Shown here in pieces: positions 15,890 to 25,238 of a stretch of 64,000 nucleotides of DNA; the stretch's first letter is position 1, and each line of letters starts with the position of its first letter. Below the pieces are notes generated by a model. That model saw only the letters and a list, made by a program, of their open reading frames with translations. It did no database searches and had not been told where the DNA came from. Source of the DNA: Lachnospiraceae bacterium UBA7205 (GTDB lineage Bacteria; Bacillota; Clostridia; Lachnospirales; Lachnospiraceae). Location: assembly GCA_002490665.1 (NCBI GenBank), contig DKUL01000033.1, positions 1 to 64,000 of the forward strand, written 5' to 3'. Made by a program: the position numbers and the translations under genes.

Positions 15890-17569
15890 TTACTGACGTC
15901 TGCTCAAATCCTCGGCATCAAATGCCTCACTGATTGCTGCCCCTGCCGGAACCATTGGAAATACCTTGTCGTCTTCCTCAATAACACATTCGATGACAAT
16001 AGGTTTCTGAAGCGAAATTGCCTTTTCAAGAGCGGGACCGACCTCCTCACGCTTTGTGACACGGACTGCCTCACAGCCAAGCCCTTCCGAAACCTTAACA
16101 AAATCAACCTTATCGGAAAGAATTGTCTGCGAATACCGCTTATCATAGAACAGGGTCTGCCACTGTCTTACCATGCCGAGTACATGATTGTTTATAATAA
16201 TCTGGATAATCGGGATATTGTACCGGCTCGCTGTCGCCAGCTCATTCATGTTCATCCGGAAGCATCCGTCTCCGGCAATATTGACACAAATCTTGTCCGG
16301 CATACCGACCTTGGCTCCGATGCAGGCGCCAAGCCCATAGCCCATTGTGCCAAGTCCTCCGGACGAAAGAAATGTCCGTGGCTCTGTATACTGGTAAAAC
16401 TGCGCCGCCCACATCTGATGCTGGCCGACATCGGTGGAAACAATAGCCTTTCCCTCCGTGATTCTGTCAAGCTCTTCTATGATATATGGACATGTCAGCT
16501 TATCAGACTCATATTTCAGCGGATATTTTGCCTTCAGCCCCTTAATCTGCGCAATCCACTCATCATGTGTCTGCTGGTCCAGCTTGCTGTTGAGCTCCTT
16601 TAGAACAGTTTTCAGGTCTCCGATTACAGAGGCATCTGTCCTGATATTTTTGTTAATCTCGGCAGCATCAATATCAATATGTAATATTTTCGCATTTTCC
16701 GCAAACTTCTTTGCATTGCCTACAACCCTGTCGGAAAAACGTGCCCCCAGTGCAATCAGCAGGTCACACTGGCTGACGCCAAAGTTGGATGTCTTTGTAC
16801 CATGCATTCCAATCATGCCGGTATAAAGCGCATGTTTTCCGTCAAAAGCGCCTTTTCCCATAAGCGTATCGCACACCGGAGCCTGTATTTTGTCGGCAAA
16901 CTCCTTTACCTCCCGCGAAGCCCCGGAAATAATTGCGCCGCCGCCAAGGTAAATATATGGCTTTTTCGCATTCCGAATCAGCTCAAGCGCCGTATTGATA
17001 TCCGCTTCTGTATACGCATTTTTCACAATGGGCGGCTCCGGCTTTACCGGGACATACTCACACTTATTTGCCGTAACATCCTTTGTGATGTCAACAAGCA
17101 CTGGCCCTGGTCTTCCGGATTTGGCTATTTTAAAAGCTTTTCTGATTGTATCGGCAAGCTTTGTCACATCCTTTACAATATATCCATGCTTCGTTATCGG
17201 CATTGTCACGCCCGCAATGTCAACCTCCTGAAATGTATCCTTGCCAAGCAGGGGCAGGTTTACATTGGCAGTGATTGCCACAAGCGGGACAGAATCCATG
17301 TAAGCCGTCGCAATTCCTGTGACGAGGTTTGTGGCGCCCGGGCCGCTTGTCGCAAGGCAGACACCAACCTTTCCTGTCGCACGTGCATATCCGTCCGCAG
17401 CATGGGATGCTCCCTGCTCATGAGAGGTAAGGATATGCCGAATTTCATCGCTATGCTTGTATAACTCATCATATATATTTAATATCGTTCCGCCGGGATA
17501 GCCAAAAACAGTGTCGACTCCCTGCTCCTTCAGACATTCAATAACGATTTGTGCACCTGTCAGCTGCAT
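15890..17569 (-). CDS. ilvB: Acetolactate synthase large subunit
   Basis: 559 residues. Condenses two pyruvates, or pyruvate and 2-ketobutyrate, in branched-chain amino-acid synthesis. The catalytic Glu is in TSHEQGASHAADGYAR, the FAD/ThDP middle domain follows, and the ThDP motif is GDGCFRMNMNELATA...NN. FYQY/FLSSGGLGTMGYG is also typical. The regulatory small subunit (ilvN/ilvH) is not encoded next to it. Third gene of leuB-ilvD-ilvB, 32 bases after ilvD. Confidence 0.95.
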   Translation of the reverse strand: MQLTGAQIVIECLKEQGVDTVFGYPGGTILNIYDELYKHSDEIRHILTSHEQGASHAADGYARATGKVGVCLATSGPGATNLVTGIATAYMDSVPLVAITANVNLPLLGKDTFQEVDIAGVTMPITKHGYIVKDVTKLADTIRKAFKIAKSGRPGPVLVDITKDVTANKCEYVPVKPEPPIVKNAYTEADINTALELIRNAKKPYIYLGGGAIISGASREVKEFADKIQAPVCDTLMGKGAFDGKHALYTGMIGMHGTKTSNFGVSQCDLLIALGARFSDRVVGNAKKFAENAKILHIDIDAAEINKNIRTDASVIGDLKTVLKELNSKLDQQTHDEWIAQIKGLKAKYPLKYESDKLTCPYIIEELDRITEGKAIVSTDVGQHQMWAAQFYQYTEPRTFLSSGGLGTMGYGLGACIGAKVGMPDKICVNIAGDGCFRMNMNELATASRYNIPIIQIIINNHVLGMVRQWQTLFYDKRYSQTILSDKVDFVKVSEGLGCEAVRVTKREEVGPALEKAISLQKPIVIECVIEEDDKVFPMVPAGAAISEAFDAEDLSRRQ

Positions 17570-17601
17570 ACTAATCCTCCATTTTTCCCATTTCGTTTTC
17601 C

Positions 17602-19269
17602 TTATTTTTTGAGTTCAAGGATTGCCCCTCTGTTCCCGCTTGTAACAAGCTCGCGGTATCTTGCAAGATAACCTGTCGTTATCTTTGGCTCCCTTGGTTT
17701 CCATTCTGCACGGCGCCTTGCAAGCTCCTCGTCAGATACCTTGACATTCAAGGTATACTCCGGAATATTAATAGAAATAATATCCCCTTCCTCCACAAGG
17801 GCAATCGGTCCACATACGGCAGCTTCCGGTGATACGTGACCAATGGACGCACCGCGCGACGCACCGGAGAAACGGCCATCTGTAATCAGCGCCACGCTGG
17901 AACCCAGTCCCATACCAGCAATCGCTGAAGTAGGATTGAGCATCTCGCGCATACCAGGTCCGCCCTTTGGCCCTTCATATCTGATGACAACCACATCTCC
18001 TGCAACAATCTTTCCACCCTTGATTGCCTCAATCGCATCTTCCTCGCACTCAAACACACGTGCCGGTCCTTCATGCACAAGCATTTCCGGAGCCACGGCA
18101 GAGCGTTTCACGACACTTCCGTCAGGCGCAAGATTTCCCTTTAACACTGCAAGTCCGCCTGTTGCGCTGTATGGATTGTCGAGCGGTCTGATAACCTCAG
18201 GATTTTTATTCGGAACTCCTTTTATGTTATCACCGATTGTCTTTCCGGTCACGGTCATACAGTCCTCATTTAACAGCCCAAGCTGTGACAGCTCATTCAT
18301 CACGGCATAGACCCCGCCCGCCTCGTTCAGGTCTTCCATGTATGTCGGACCTGCAGGAGCGAGATGACAGAGGTTTGGTGTCTTTGCGCTGATTTCATTT
18401 GCATAGGCAATGTCAAAATCAAAGCCAATCTCATGTGCAATCGCCGGTAGATGGAGCATTGAGTTTGTGGAACACCCAAGCGCCATATCCACTGTGAGCG
18501 CATTGATGACTGCTTCCTTTGTCATAATATCACGCGGGCATATATTTTTCTTAAGCATTTCCATGACAGCCATTCCGGCATGCTTTGCAAGCTTGATTCG
18601 CTCGGAATATACTGCGGGAATCGTACCATTTCCCTGCAAGCCCATGCCAAGTGCCTCCGTGAGACAGTTCATGGAATTTGCAGTGTACATTCCAGAGCAG
18701 GAACCACAGGTTGGGCATGCCTTGTTTTCAAACTCGCATACGTCCTCCTCCGTCATCGTGCCTGCAGCATAGGAACCAACTGCCTCAAACATGGACGAAA
18801 GGCTGCGTTTCTGTCCTTTTACGTGTCCTGCCAGCATCGGTCCGCCTGACACAAATACAGTAGGTACATTGATGCGTGCCGCCGCCATCAAAAGTCCGGG
18901 AACATTCTTATCGCAGTTTGGAACCATGACAAGCGCATCAAACTGGTGCGCAAGCGCCATACATTCTGTTGAGTCCGCAATTAAGTCCCTTGTGACAAGG
19001 GAATACTTCATGCCAATATGTCCCATCGCAATACCATCACAGACCGCGATTGCCGGAAATACAACAGGCACACCGCCCGCCTCCGCAACGCCGAGCTTTA
19101 CGGCATTCACAATCTTGTCAAGGTTCATGTGGCCAGGGACAATCTCATTGTATGAGCTGACAATACCGACCATCGGTTTCTGCATTTCTTCTTCTGTAAA
19201 TCCTAATGCATTGAACAGGCTTCTGTGTGGTGCCTGCTGCATTCCTTTTTTTACATTATCGCTTCTCAT
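17602..19269 (-). CDS. ilvD: Dihydroxy-acid dehydratase
   Basis: 555 residues, full length. Dehydrates 2,3-dihydroxy-isovalerate and -methylvalerate. Fe-S ligands are in NCDKNVPG and CPTCGSCSGMYTANS; the C-terminal domain has DGRFSGASRGASIGHVSPEAA. Cytoplasmic and oxygen-sensitive, as suits an anaerobe. Middle gene of the leuB-ilvD-ilvB operon. ilvC is absent from the window, so the pathway is completed elsewhere. Confidence 0.97.
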   Translation of the reverse strand: MRSDNVKKGMQQAPHRSLFNALGFTEEEMQKPMVGIVSSYNEIVPGHMNLDKIVNAVKLGVAEAGGVPVVFPAIAVCDGIAMGHIGMKYSLVTRDLIADSTECMALAHQFDALVMVPNCDKNVPGLLMAAARINVPTVFVSGGPMLAGHVKGQKRSLSSMFEAVGSYAAGTMTEEDVCEFENKACPTCGSCSGMYTANSMNCLTEALGMGLQGNGTIPAVYSERIKLAKHAGMAVMEMLKKNICPRDIMTKEAVINALTVDMALGCSTNSMLHLPAIAHEIGFDFDIAYANEISAKTPNLCHLAPAGPTYMEDLNEAGGVYAVMNELSQLGLLNEDCMTVTGKTIGDNIKGVPNKNPEVIRPLDNPYSATGGLAVLKGNLAPDGSVVKRSAVAPEMLVHEGPARVFECEEDAIEAIKGGKIVAGDVVVIRYEGPKGGPGMREMLNPTSAIAGMGLGSSVALITDGRFSGASRGASIGHVSPEAAVCGPIALVEEGDIISINIPEYTLNVKVSDEELARRRAEWKPREPKITTGYLARYRELVTSGNRGAILELKK

Positions 19270-19289
19270 CGTTCTCTATCCTCCATATA

Positions 19290-20390
19290 TTATACTCTGT
19301 CTGCTATCAGGTCTCCCATTTCCGCAGTGCCGACCTGTTTCACCCCTGCCCGCTGGCTCTCTGACTGGGGCATGATGTCAATTGTGCGGTAGCCGTCCTC
19401 AAGAACCTTTTTGACGGCAGCTTCTATCGCGTCAGCCTCCTTGTCAAGGTCAAATGAGTACCGGAGCATCATAGCCGCACTCAGAATCGTTGCAATAGGG
19501 TTGGCAATACCTTTTCCGGCAATATCCGGCGCTGACCCGCCGCTCGGCTCATAGAGTCCGAATTTCGTATCGTTCAGGCTTGCTGACGACAGCATGCCAA
19601 TCGAGCCGGTGACCATGCTTGCCTCATCGGAAAGAATGTCGCCAAACATATTTTCAGTCAGTATCACATCAAACTGTTTCGGGTCTTTTACGAGCTGCAT
19701 TGCGCAGTTATCAACAAGCATATGTTCCAGGGTAACCTCGGGATAATCCATTGCGACTTCCTCGACAACCTTTCTCCAGAGCCTGGAGGAATCAAGGACA
19801 TTTGCCTTGTCTACGCTCGTCACCTTTTTCCGGCGTTTCATTGCAATGTCAAAACCTTTTATGGCAATGCGCCTGATTTCCTTTTCAGTGTATGTAAGCG
19901 TGTCAATGGCAGTGACGACACCGTCCACTTTTTTCGTGCTGCGCTCCCCGAAATAAAGCCCGCCAGTAAGCTCACGCATTATCATCATGTCAAAACCGCT
20001 TCCTATAATATCGTTCCGCAGCGGACATGCTTCCTTTAATTCTTCATATAAATATGCAGGCCTTAAATTTGCAAAAAGATTCAGTTCTTTTCTCAGTTTC
20101 AGGAGTCCTGCCTCTGGTCTTAAATGTGCCGGAAGCTGATACCATGGCGATGTCGAAGTATTTCCGCCAATGGAGCCCATCAGCACCGCATCGGCAGCCT
20201 TTGCCGTGGCAATCGCCTCGTCCGTGAGCGGCTCCCCGCATGCGTCAATGGATGCCCCTCCCATTAATATATCTTTATAAGAAATGGTATGATTAAATTT
20301 TTCTGCTGTCTTATCAAGTACCTTTTTTGCCTCCGAGACAATTTCCGGTCCGATTCCGTCACCGGGTATACATACAATGTTCAAATTCAT
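19290..20390 (-). CDS. leuB: 3-isopropylmalate dehydrogenase
   Basis: 366 residues from the ATG at 20390, which has AAGGAGAA upstream; the open frame upstream starts before the promoter and is discounted. Oxidative decarboxylation in leucine synthesis. Motifs: PGDGIGPE near the N-terminus, RELTGGLYFGER, and TENMFGDILSDEASMVTGSIG for Mg/isopropylmalate binding. First gene of leuB-ilvD-ilvB, an unusual combination since leuACD are not adjacent. Confidence 0.95.
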   Translation of the reverse strand: MNLNIVCIPGDGIGPEIVSEAKKVLDKTAEKFNHTISYKDILMGGASIDACGEPLTDEAIATAKAADAVLMGSIGGNTSTSPWYQLPAHLRPEAGLLKLRKELNLFANLRPAYLYEELKEACPLRNDIIGSGFDMMIMRELTGGLYFGERSTKKVDGVVTAIDTLTYTEKEIRRIAIKGFDIAMKRRKKVTSVDKANVLDSSRLWRKVVEEVAMDYPEVTLEHMLVDNCAMQLVKDPKQFDVILTENMFGDILSDEASMVTGSIGMLSSASLNDTKFGLYEPSGGSAPDIAGKGIANPIATILSAAMMLRYSFDLDKEADAIEAAVKKVLEDGYRTIDIMPQSESQRAGVKQVGTAEMGDLIADRV

Positions 20391-20462
20391 AATCGTTATT
20401 CTCCTTTTCTCTGAACCATTCCTTCTGTTTTCAGGTTTATGAATAAAAATACACACTAATTT

Positions 20463-20491
20463 ATCATATTACATTCGACAGAAAATTTCAA
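20463..20491 (-). promoter_or_regulatory. Promoter of leuB-ilvD-ilvB
   Basis: On the minus strand TTGAAA (20486-20491), a 17-base spacer and TATGAT (20463-20468), about 70 bases before the leuB ATG. The leader shows no T-box specifier structure or leader peptide that I can see. Confidence 0.6.
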
Positions 20492-20529
20492 CAGTATACA
20501 TAAAAAAAGATATTATTGGAATTGAGCCA

Positions 20530-21066
20530 TTAAGCCTGCTTTGGAACCCGAACCCTTTCACCGACAATGTTGACGACCAGTCCGATGCCGATTCCCGTCA
20601 CCAGTCCGCCCAGCACGTCCGTCGGATAATGGATTCCCACATATAGCCTGGAAATCGCAATGAGCGATGCCAATACGATGAAAAACACTGCAAATTTTTT
20701 CGGTATCTGTTTGTAAATGGCAACTGCGGAAGCAAAGCTGGCGCCTGTATGCCCTGACGGAAAGGATGCGTCATGTGCAGGTCCTACAATACACTGAAGC
20801 CCTTCCACCAGCTCATAAGGACGGACTCTTCCAACCAGGTTTTTCAGGATGATATTATTGACTATCAATGACAGAATAAGGGCGCACGCCGAGTAAATGC
20901 CTGCTTTTCTGGTCTGCTTAAAGCAGAGCATGGCAACTGTCAGCAGAATCCAAAAGATTCCGGCATCCCCAAGATGCGTGATATTTTTGAAAAAAACATC
21001 GCACACAGCATTCCGCAGATGCTCCTGAATAAAAAGTAATATCTGCCCATCCATATAAAACATCAT
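20530..21066 (-). CDS. PAP2-family phosphatase, probable undecaprenyl-diphosphatase
   Basis: 178 residues from the ATG at 21066, with GGAGG 6 bases upstream; a GTG at 21087 is less likely. About five membrane segments. The three PAP2 motifs are present: KNLVGRVRP, FPSGHTGASFA, and SRLYVGIHYPTDVLGG. Such enzymes dephosphorylate undecaprenyl diphosphate or phosphatidic acid on the outer face; length and motif spacing fit the BcrC/YbjG type. Apparently monocistronic. Confidence 0.85.
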   Translation of the reverse strand: MMFYMDGQILLFIQEHLRNAVCDVFFKNITHLGDAGIFWILLTVAMLCFKQTRKAGIYSACALILSLIVNNIILKNLVGRVRPYELVEGLQCIVGPAHDASFPSGHTGASFASAVAIYKQIPKKFAVFFIVLASLIAISRLYVGIHYPTDVLGGLVTGIGIGLVVNIVGERVRVPKQA

Positions 21067-21186
21067 CCAATTCCTCCATTTTTCCACTTCTTTTTACAAA
21101 AATCAACTTGGTTTATGATACCACAATCCAGCCGGGGAATCAACCACAATCGAACCGGGGAAATAGCCAGAACTCATGTGCATAAT

Positions 21187-21215
21187 AAAAATCCCCGGAA
21201 CAATCCAGGGATTTT
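21187..21215 (-). terminator. Terminator of yajC
   Basis: On the minus strand AAAATCCCTGG pairs with CCGGGGATTTT with one mismatch, followed by T-rich sequence, immediately after the yajC stop. Confidence 0.7.
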
Positions 21216-21224
21216 AGTGCGTGT

Positions 21225-21551
21225 CTACTCTCCGTCAGGCTTCTCAACCTGTTCAATCGCCGCTTTTTTCATCGGAATGCGGCAGTTTTTATTGTTTCCA
21301 AACTCCACAATGACATCCTCGTCCGTGACATCAATGACAATGCCATAGAAACCGCTGGTGGTAAGAATACTATCCCCCACCTCGACTGAGTTAATCAGGG
21401 CTGCTTTCTTCTTCTGCTCTTTTCTCTGGGGACGAATCATCAGAAAGTACATAATTCCAAACCAGAATACCAGCATCACAACAAGTGATATGATACTGGC
21501 AGTACCCTGTCCCGCCGCCGCTGCATTTGCATCTGCCAACAATAAATTCAT
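21225..21551 (-). CDS. yajC: Preprotein translocase subunit YajC
   Basis: 108 residues: one membrane segment (about 19-40) followed by RPQRKEQKKK and a small soluble domain with VEVGDSILTTSGFYGIV, the family signature. It associates with SecDF to assist Sec-dependent export. It lies downstream of tgt, the conserved tgt-yajC order, with a 131-base gap that holds a GGGG/CCCC hairpin. SD AGGAGGATAAGG. Confidence 0.95.
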   Translation of the reverse strand: MNLLLADANAAAAGQGTASIISLVVMLVFWFGIMYFLMIRPQRKEQKKKAALINSVEVGDSILTTSGFYGIVIDVTDEDVIVEFGNNKNCRIPMKKAAIEQVEKPDGE

Positions 21552-21682
21552 GCTTCCTTATCCTCCTTAAAAATACCGGGGCATGTCCCCCAGTACAATG
21601 GTTCATGCCGCTGTGCCGTAACCACTACGAAACACATAATATACATCATACACAAATTTTACCAATACATCAAGTAAAAAAT

Positions 21683-22819
21683 TTATAAAAATGTCCCTGC
21701 CTGCATTCCCTCAAGTTTTCTTTTCTTGTATGCGGCAAACTCGCCGGCATCGAGCGCATCCCTGATTTCTGTCATCATTGTATTGTAAAAATACAGGTTA
21801 TGGAGCACACATAGCCTCAGACCGAGCATCTCTTTTGCCTTCAGCAGATGACGGATGTATGCCCTTGAATACCGCTGGCACGCCGGACAGCCGCAGCCTT
21901 CCTCAATCGGTCTTTCATCCAGCTCATATTTCGCATTGAAAAGGTTCATTTTCCCATGGTTGGTATAAAGATGTCCGTGCCGTCCGTTTCTGGTCGGATA
22001 CACGCAGTCAAAAAAATCAACGCCGCGCTCCACGCCCTCCAAAATATTTGCAGGGGTGCCAACGCCCATCAGATATGTCGGCTTGTCCTTTGGCAGATAT
22101 GGCACCGTCTCCTCCAATATGTGATACATCTCCTCGTGCGTCTCACCCACGGCAAGCCCGCCGACCGCATAACCGTCCAAATCCAGCTCGGAAATACGCT
22201 TTGCATGTTCAATGCGGATATCCGCATACACCGCCCCCTGGTTGATGCCAAACAGCATCTGCTGTCTGTTGATGGTATCCTCGAGACTGTTCAATTCGTC
22301 CATCTTGCGTTTGCACCGCTCGAGCCACCGGGTTGTGCGCTCCACGGAGCTTGTGACATACTGTCTGTCCGCCTTGCTCGGAGGGCACTCATCAAATGCC
22401 ATCGCTATCGTGGACGCAAGGTTTGACTGTATCTGCATGCTTTCTTCCGGCCCCATAAAAATCTTTCTGCCATCAATGTGTGAATGAAAGTACACCCCCT
22501 CCTCCTTGATTTTCCGGAGTCCGGCCAAAGAAAAGACCTGAAATCCGCCCGAATCTGTCAATATCGGCTTATTCCAGGACATAAATTGGTGTAGCCCGCC
22601 AAGTTTTTTGATTGTCTCATCACCTGTTCTGACATGGAGATGGTAGGTGTTGGAAAGCTCTACCTGTGTGCCTATTTCCTCCAAGTCAGCAGTTGACACA
22701 GCGCCCTTTATCGCCGCAACCGTGCCAACATTCATAAACACCGGAGTCTGAATCGTGCCATGTACAGTTGTCATCTCTGCACGTTTGGCACGCCCCTCCT
22801 GTTTCAAAAGCTTATACAT
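21683..22819 (-). CDS. tgt: tRNA-guanine transglycosylase
   Basis: 378 residues. Exchanges G34 for preQ1 in tRNAs Asp, Asn, His and Tyr. Substrate loop DSGGFQVFSL, the catalytic region with GLAVGE, and the zinc site CGCPACQRYSRAYIRHL are complete. 16 bases after the D,D-carboxypeptidase gene, so probably co-transcribed with it and with yajC. Queuosine-pathway genes are not nearby. Confidence 0.97.
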   Translation of the reverse strand: MYKLLKQEGRAKRAEMTTVHGTIQTPVFMNVGTVAAIKGAVSTADLEEIGTQVELSNTYHLHVRTGDETIKKLGGLHQFMSWNKPILTDSGGFQVFSLAGLRKIKEEGVYFHSHIDGRKIFMGPEESMQIQSNLASTIAMAFDECPPSKADRQYVTSSVERTTRWLERCKRKMDELNSLEDTINRQQMLFGINQGAVYADIRIEHAKRISELDLDGYAVGGLAVGETHEEMYHILEETVPYLPKDKPTYLMGVGTPANILEGVERGVDFFDCVYPTRNGRHGHLYTNHGKMNLFNAKYELDERPIEEGCGCPACQRYSRAYIRHLLKAKEMLGLRLCVLHNLYFYNTMMTEIRDALDAGEFAAYKKRKLEGMQAGTFL

Positions 22820-22835
22820 GCAATGCTATTCCTTT

Positions 22836-23873
22836 CTAATCAAGCTCCTCAAGGAACTCCTCAAGTGTTATCTCCCTGTCCATAATCTGGGCAGCCGCTT
22901 CCTTGCCTACATAGCGGAAATGCCACGGTTCATACTGTATGCCAGTAATATATTCCTTTCCCTGCGGATACCGGAGAATAAAGCCATACTCGTCGCAGTG
23001 CTCCTTCAGCCATCTGCCCGCTGTCGTCTCGCCAAATCCCGTCTGCAGCGCCGAATAAGACGTGCTGACGATATCCAGGGCAAGACCAATCTGGTGTTCG
23101 CTCGCACCAGGCACTGTCACCGTCATGGACGCAAGCTTGTAGGCATCCATATAGGAATAGCCTTTTTCCATATAAGAATCAATCTTGCGGTTAAACAAAA
23201 CCGTCTGCCTGTTATAATCCCTGTAGGGTGAGCATATTACCAACCTGATGCCATCTTTTTTCGCAGCCTGCATCATATCCATCAGGTCATCAATAATGCG
23301 GATGTCGCATTTCATGGAACCCTTGATTTTGCCGAGCGTGAATGTGTAATCATCCGGAACAGGATGCTGCTTATTGACAAGCACGAGCTGCCAGTCATCC
23401 CTCGAGAGATGGGAGACCGTCGCCGGGTGTGTGCTGCCTGTACCCTTGCTCACTTCGTTGGCGGCAAGAATATCGTCTAACGAATACTGGTCAATCTCGT
23501 CCGCTGACACATCCAGCTCTTCATTGTCATATCCCTCGATAACATCATTGTCATCAATCACTTCCTCAGCCGGAATGCTGAATGTTGTGGGGACATACTC
23601 ATAGTTCTCCTGAATCTCCGCCCACTCCGACTCAAACATTGCCTCCATGCTCTCCGCCTCTGTCAGAAAAGAGAAACTGCTGCTGATAAAGAAGAATATG
23701 CAGACAGTCAGAGCACCTGCCAGGCGCTTCGTATTGTATGTAAAATAATGCCCTATGTTATAAAGTACAATCAGCAGTATCATAAACACTGTTATCGGCA
23801 GCTTCAGACGCTTATGCTTTTTAATCTGCTGCCGCATCGCAGCCGTAAAGTTTTCTTTCCATGTCCTTTTCAT
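22836..23873 (-). CDS. D-alanyl-D-alanine carboxypeptidase, VanY/LdcB (peptidase M15B) type
   Basis: 345 residues from the ATG at 23873 (GGGAGAA upstream). Two hydrophobic segments near the N-terminus (about 26-70), an acidic linker, and a C-terminal M15B domain with zinc motifs SEHQIGLALDI (SxHxxGxAxD) and EPWHFRYVG. It trims the terminal D-Ala from peptidoglycan stem peptides outside the membrane. No vancomycin-resistance genes are present, so this is housekeeping wall metabolism. First gene of a likely carboxypeptidase-tgt-yajC unit. Confidence 0.9.
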   Translation of the reverse strand: MKRTWKENFTAAMRQQIKKHKRLKLPITVFMILLIVLYNIGHYFTYNTKRLAGALTVCIFFFISSSFSFLTEAESMEAMFESEWAEIQENYEYVPTTFSIPAEEVIDDNDVIEGYDNEELDVSADEIDQYSLDDILAANEVSKGTGSTHPATVSHLSRDDWQLVLVNKQHPVPDDYTFTLGKIKGSMKCDIRIIDDLMDMMQAAKKDGIRLVICSPYRDYNRQTVLFNRKIDSYMEKGYSYMDAYKLASMTVTVPGASEHQIGLALDIVSTSYSALQTGFGETTAGRWLKEHCDEYGFILRYPQGKEYITGIQYEPWHFRYVGKEAAAQIMDREITLEEFLEELD

Positions 23874-23984
23874 AATATTTCTCCCATTGCAAGCCATTCA
23901 AAGTATTTTCCCTGAATAGATATATACATCCATCATATCACATCATTTTTCTTTTTGCATCAAAAAAATGAAAAATTTATCTCC

Positions 23985-24013
23985 TTGATTTTCACTATTT
24001 TTACAATTATAAT
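23985..24013 (+). promoter_or_regulatory. Promoter of aroC
   Basis: TTGATT (23985-23990), a 17-base spacer and a perfect TATAAT (24008-24013), 58 bases before the aroC ATG. Confidence 0.7.
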
Positions 24014-24070
24014 ATTATATGTTATTTTGCATAAAATCAATATCTCATTTATTACCAGAAAGGAAAACAT

Positions 24071-25168
24071 ATGGCAGGTTCATCATTCGGAAATATATTC
24101 AGAATCACTACATGGGGCGAATCCCACGGCGCGGCAATCGGCGTTGTCGTCGACGGGTGTCCCGCAGGACTGGAGCTGGATGAACAGGACATCCAGAAGT
24201 TCCTTGACAGGAGGAAACCAGGCAGTTCCCGATACGCGACCCAGCGCAAGGAGGCAGACTGCGTCGAAATACTGTCCGGTATCTTTGAAGGAAAAACAAC
24301 CGGTACCCCCATATCCATGCTTGTGCGCAATACATCACAGCGTTCATCCGATTACAGCGACATTGCCTCCTACTACCGTCCGGGGCATGCGGACTTTACG
24401 TTTGACCAGAAGTACGGCTTTCGTGATTACCGCGGCGGCGGGCGCTCGTCCGGACGCGAGACAATCGGACGCGTGGCGGCAGGCGCCATCGCGTCGAAGC
24501 TTTTGTCTGAGCTTGGCATTACAGTGACGGCCTACACACAGGCTATCGGCGACATCGAAATATCCATGCAGAACTTTGACCTGGAGGAAGCGAGAACCAA
24601 TCCCACCGGAATGCCTGACAAAGAGGCATCCGCCAGGGCAGAGGTCTATCTCAAAAAATGCATGGAAAATCTGGACTCCGCCGGAGGCGTCGTTGCCTGT
24701 AAGGTGACAAACCTCCCCGCCGGCATCGGCGAGCCAGTATTTGAAAAGCTGGACGCAGGTCTCGCAAAGGCAATGCTGTCAATCGGTGCCGTCAAGGCAT
24801 TTGAAATCGGCGACGGCGTAAAAGCCGCTGACGCAAACGGCTCGTCAAACAACGACAGCTTCCGCATGGAAGGCACACGCGTAACGAAGGCAACCAATCA
24901 CGCAGGCGGAATCCTCGGCGGAATCAGTGACGGCTCGGAAATCATACTGAAAGCTTATTTTAAACCCACTCCGTCTATCTTCCAGAAGCAGGATACAGTC
25001 AATAAGGCAGGAGAAAATATCACCGTGCAGATAAAAGGGCGCCATGACCCCGTCATCGTACCAAGGGCGGTCGTCGTCGTCGAATCCATGACCGCAGTCA
25101 CAATACTGGACATGCTTTTACAGAATATGTGCGCAAAATTGGATAATATCAAAAAAATATATAAATGA
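24071..25168 (+). CDS. aroC: Chorismate synthase
   Basis: 365 residues. Eliminates phosphate from EPSP to give chorismate, using reduced FMN. Signatures GESHGAAIGVVVDGCPAGL, YRGGGRSSGRETIGRVAAGA and GRHDPVIVPRAV are all present. SD GAAAGGA. Stands alone; other aro genes are not in the window. A strong hairpin terminator follows. Confidence 0.97.
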   Translation: MAGSSFGNIFRITTWGESHGAAIGVVVDGCPAGLELDEQDIQKFLDRRKPGSSRYATQRKEADCVEILSGIFEGKTTGTPISMLVRNTSQRSSDYSDIASYYRPGHADFTFDQKYGFRDYRGGGRSSGRETIGRVAAGAIASKLLSELGITVTAYTQAIGDIEISMQNFDLEEARTNPTGMPDKEASARAEVYLKKCMENLDSAGGVVACKVTNLPAGIGEPVFEKLDAGLAKAMLSIGAVKAFEIGDGVKAADANGSSNNDSFRMEGTRVTKATNHAGGILGGISDGSEIILKAYFKPTPSIFQKQDTVNKAGENITVQIKGRHDPVIVPRAVVVVESMTAVTILDMLLQNMCAKLDNIKKIYK

Positions 25169-25183
25169 CAATCCTTACATCCA

Positions 25184-25225
25184 AAAAGGCAGCCATCCCG
25201 GAAATATTCGGGGCGGCTGCCTTTT
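25184..25225. terminator. Terminator between aroC and the lactonase-fold gene
   Basis: AAAAGGCAGCC pairs with GGCTGCCTTTT, with an inner CCCG/CGGG stem. T4 on the plus strand and T5 on the minus strand, so it can serve both convergent genes. Confidence 0.8.
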
Positions 25226-25238
25226 CTATACACAGGCA

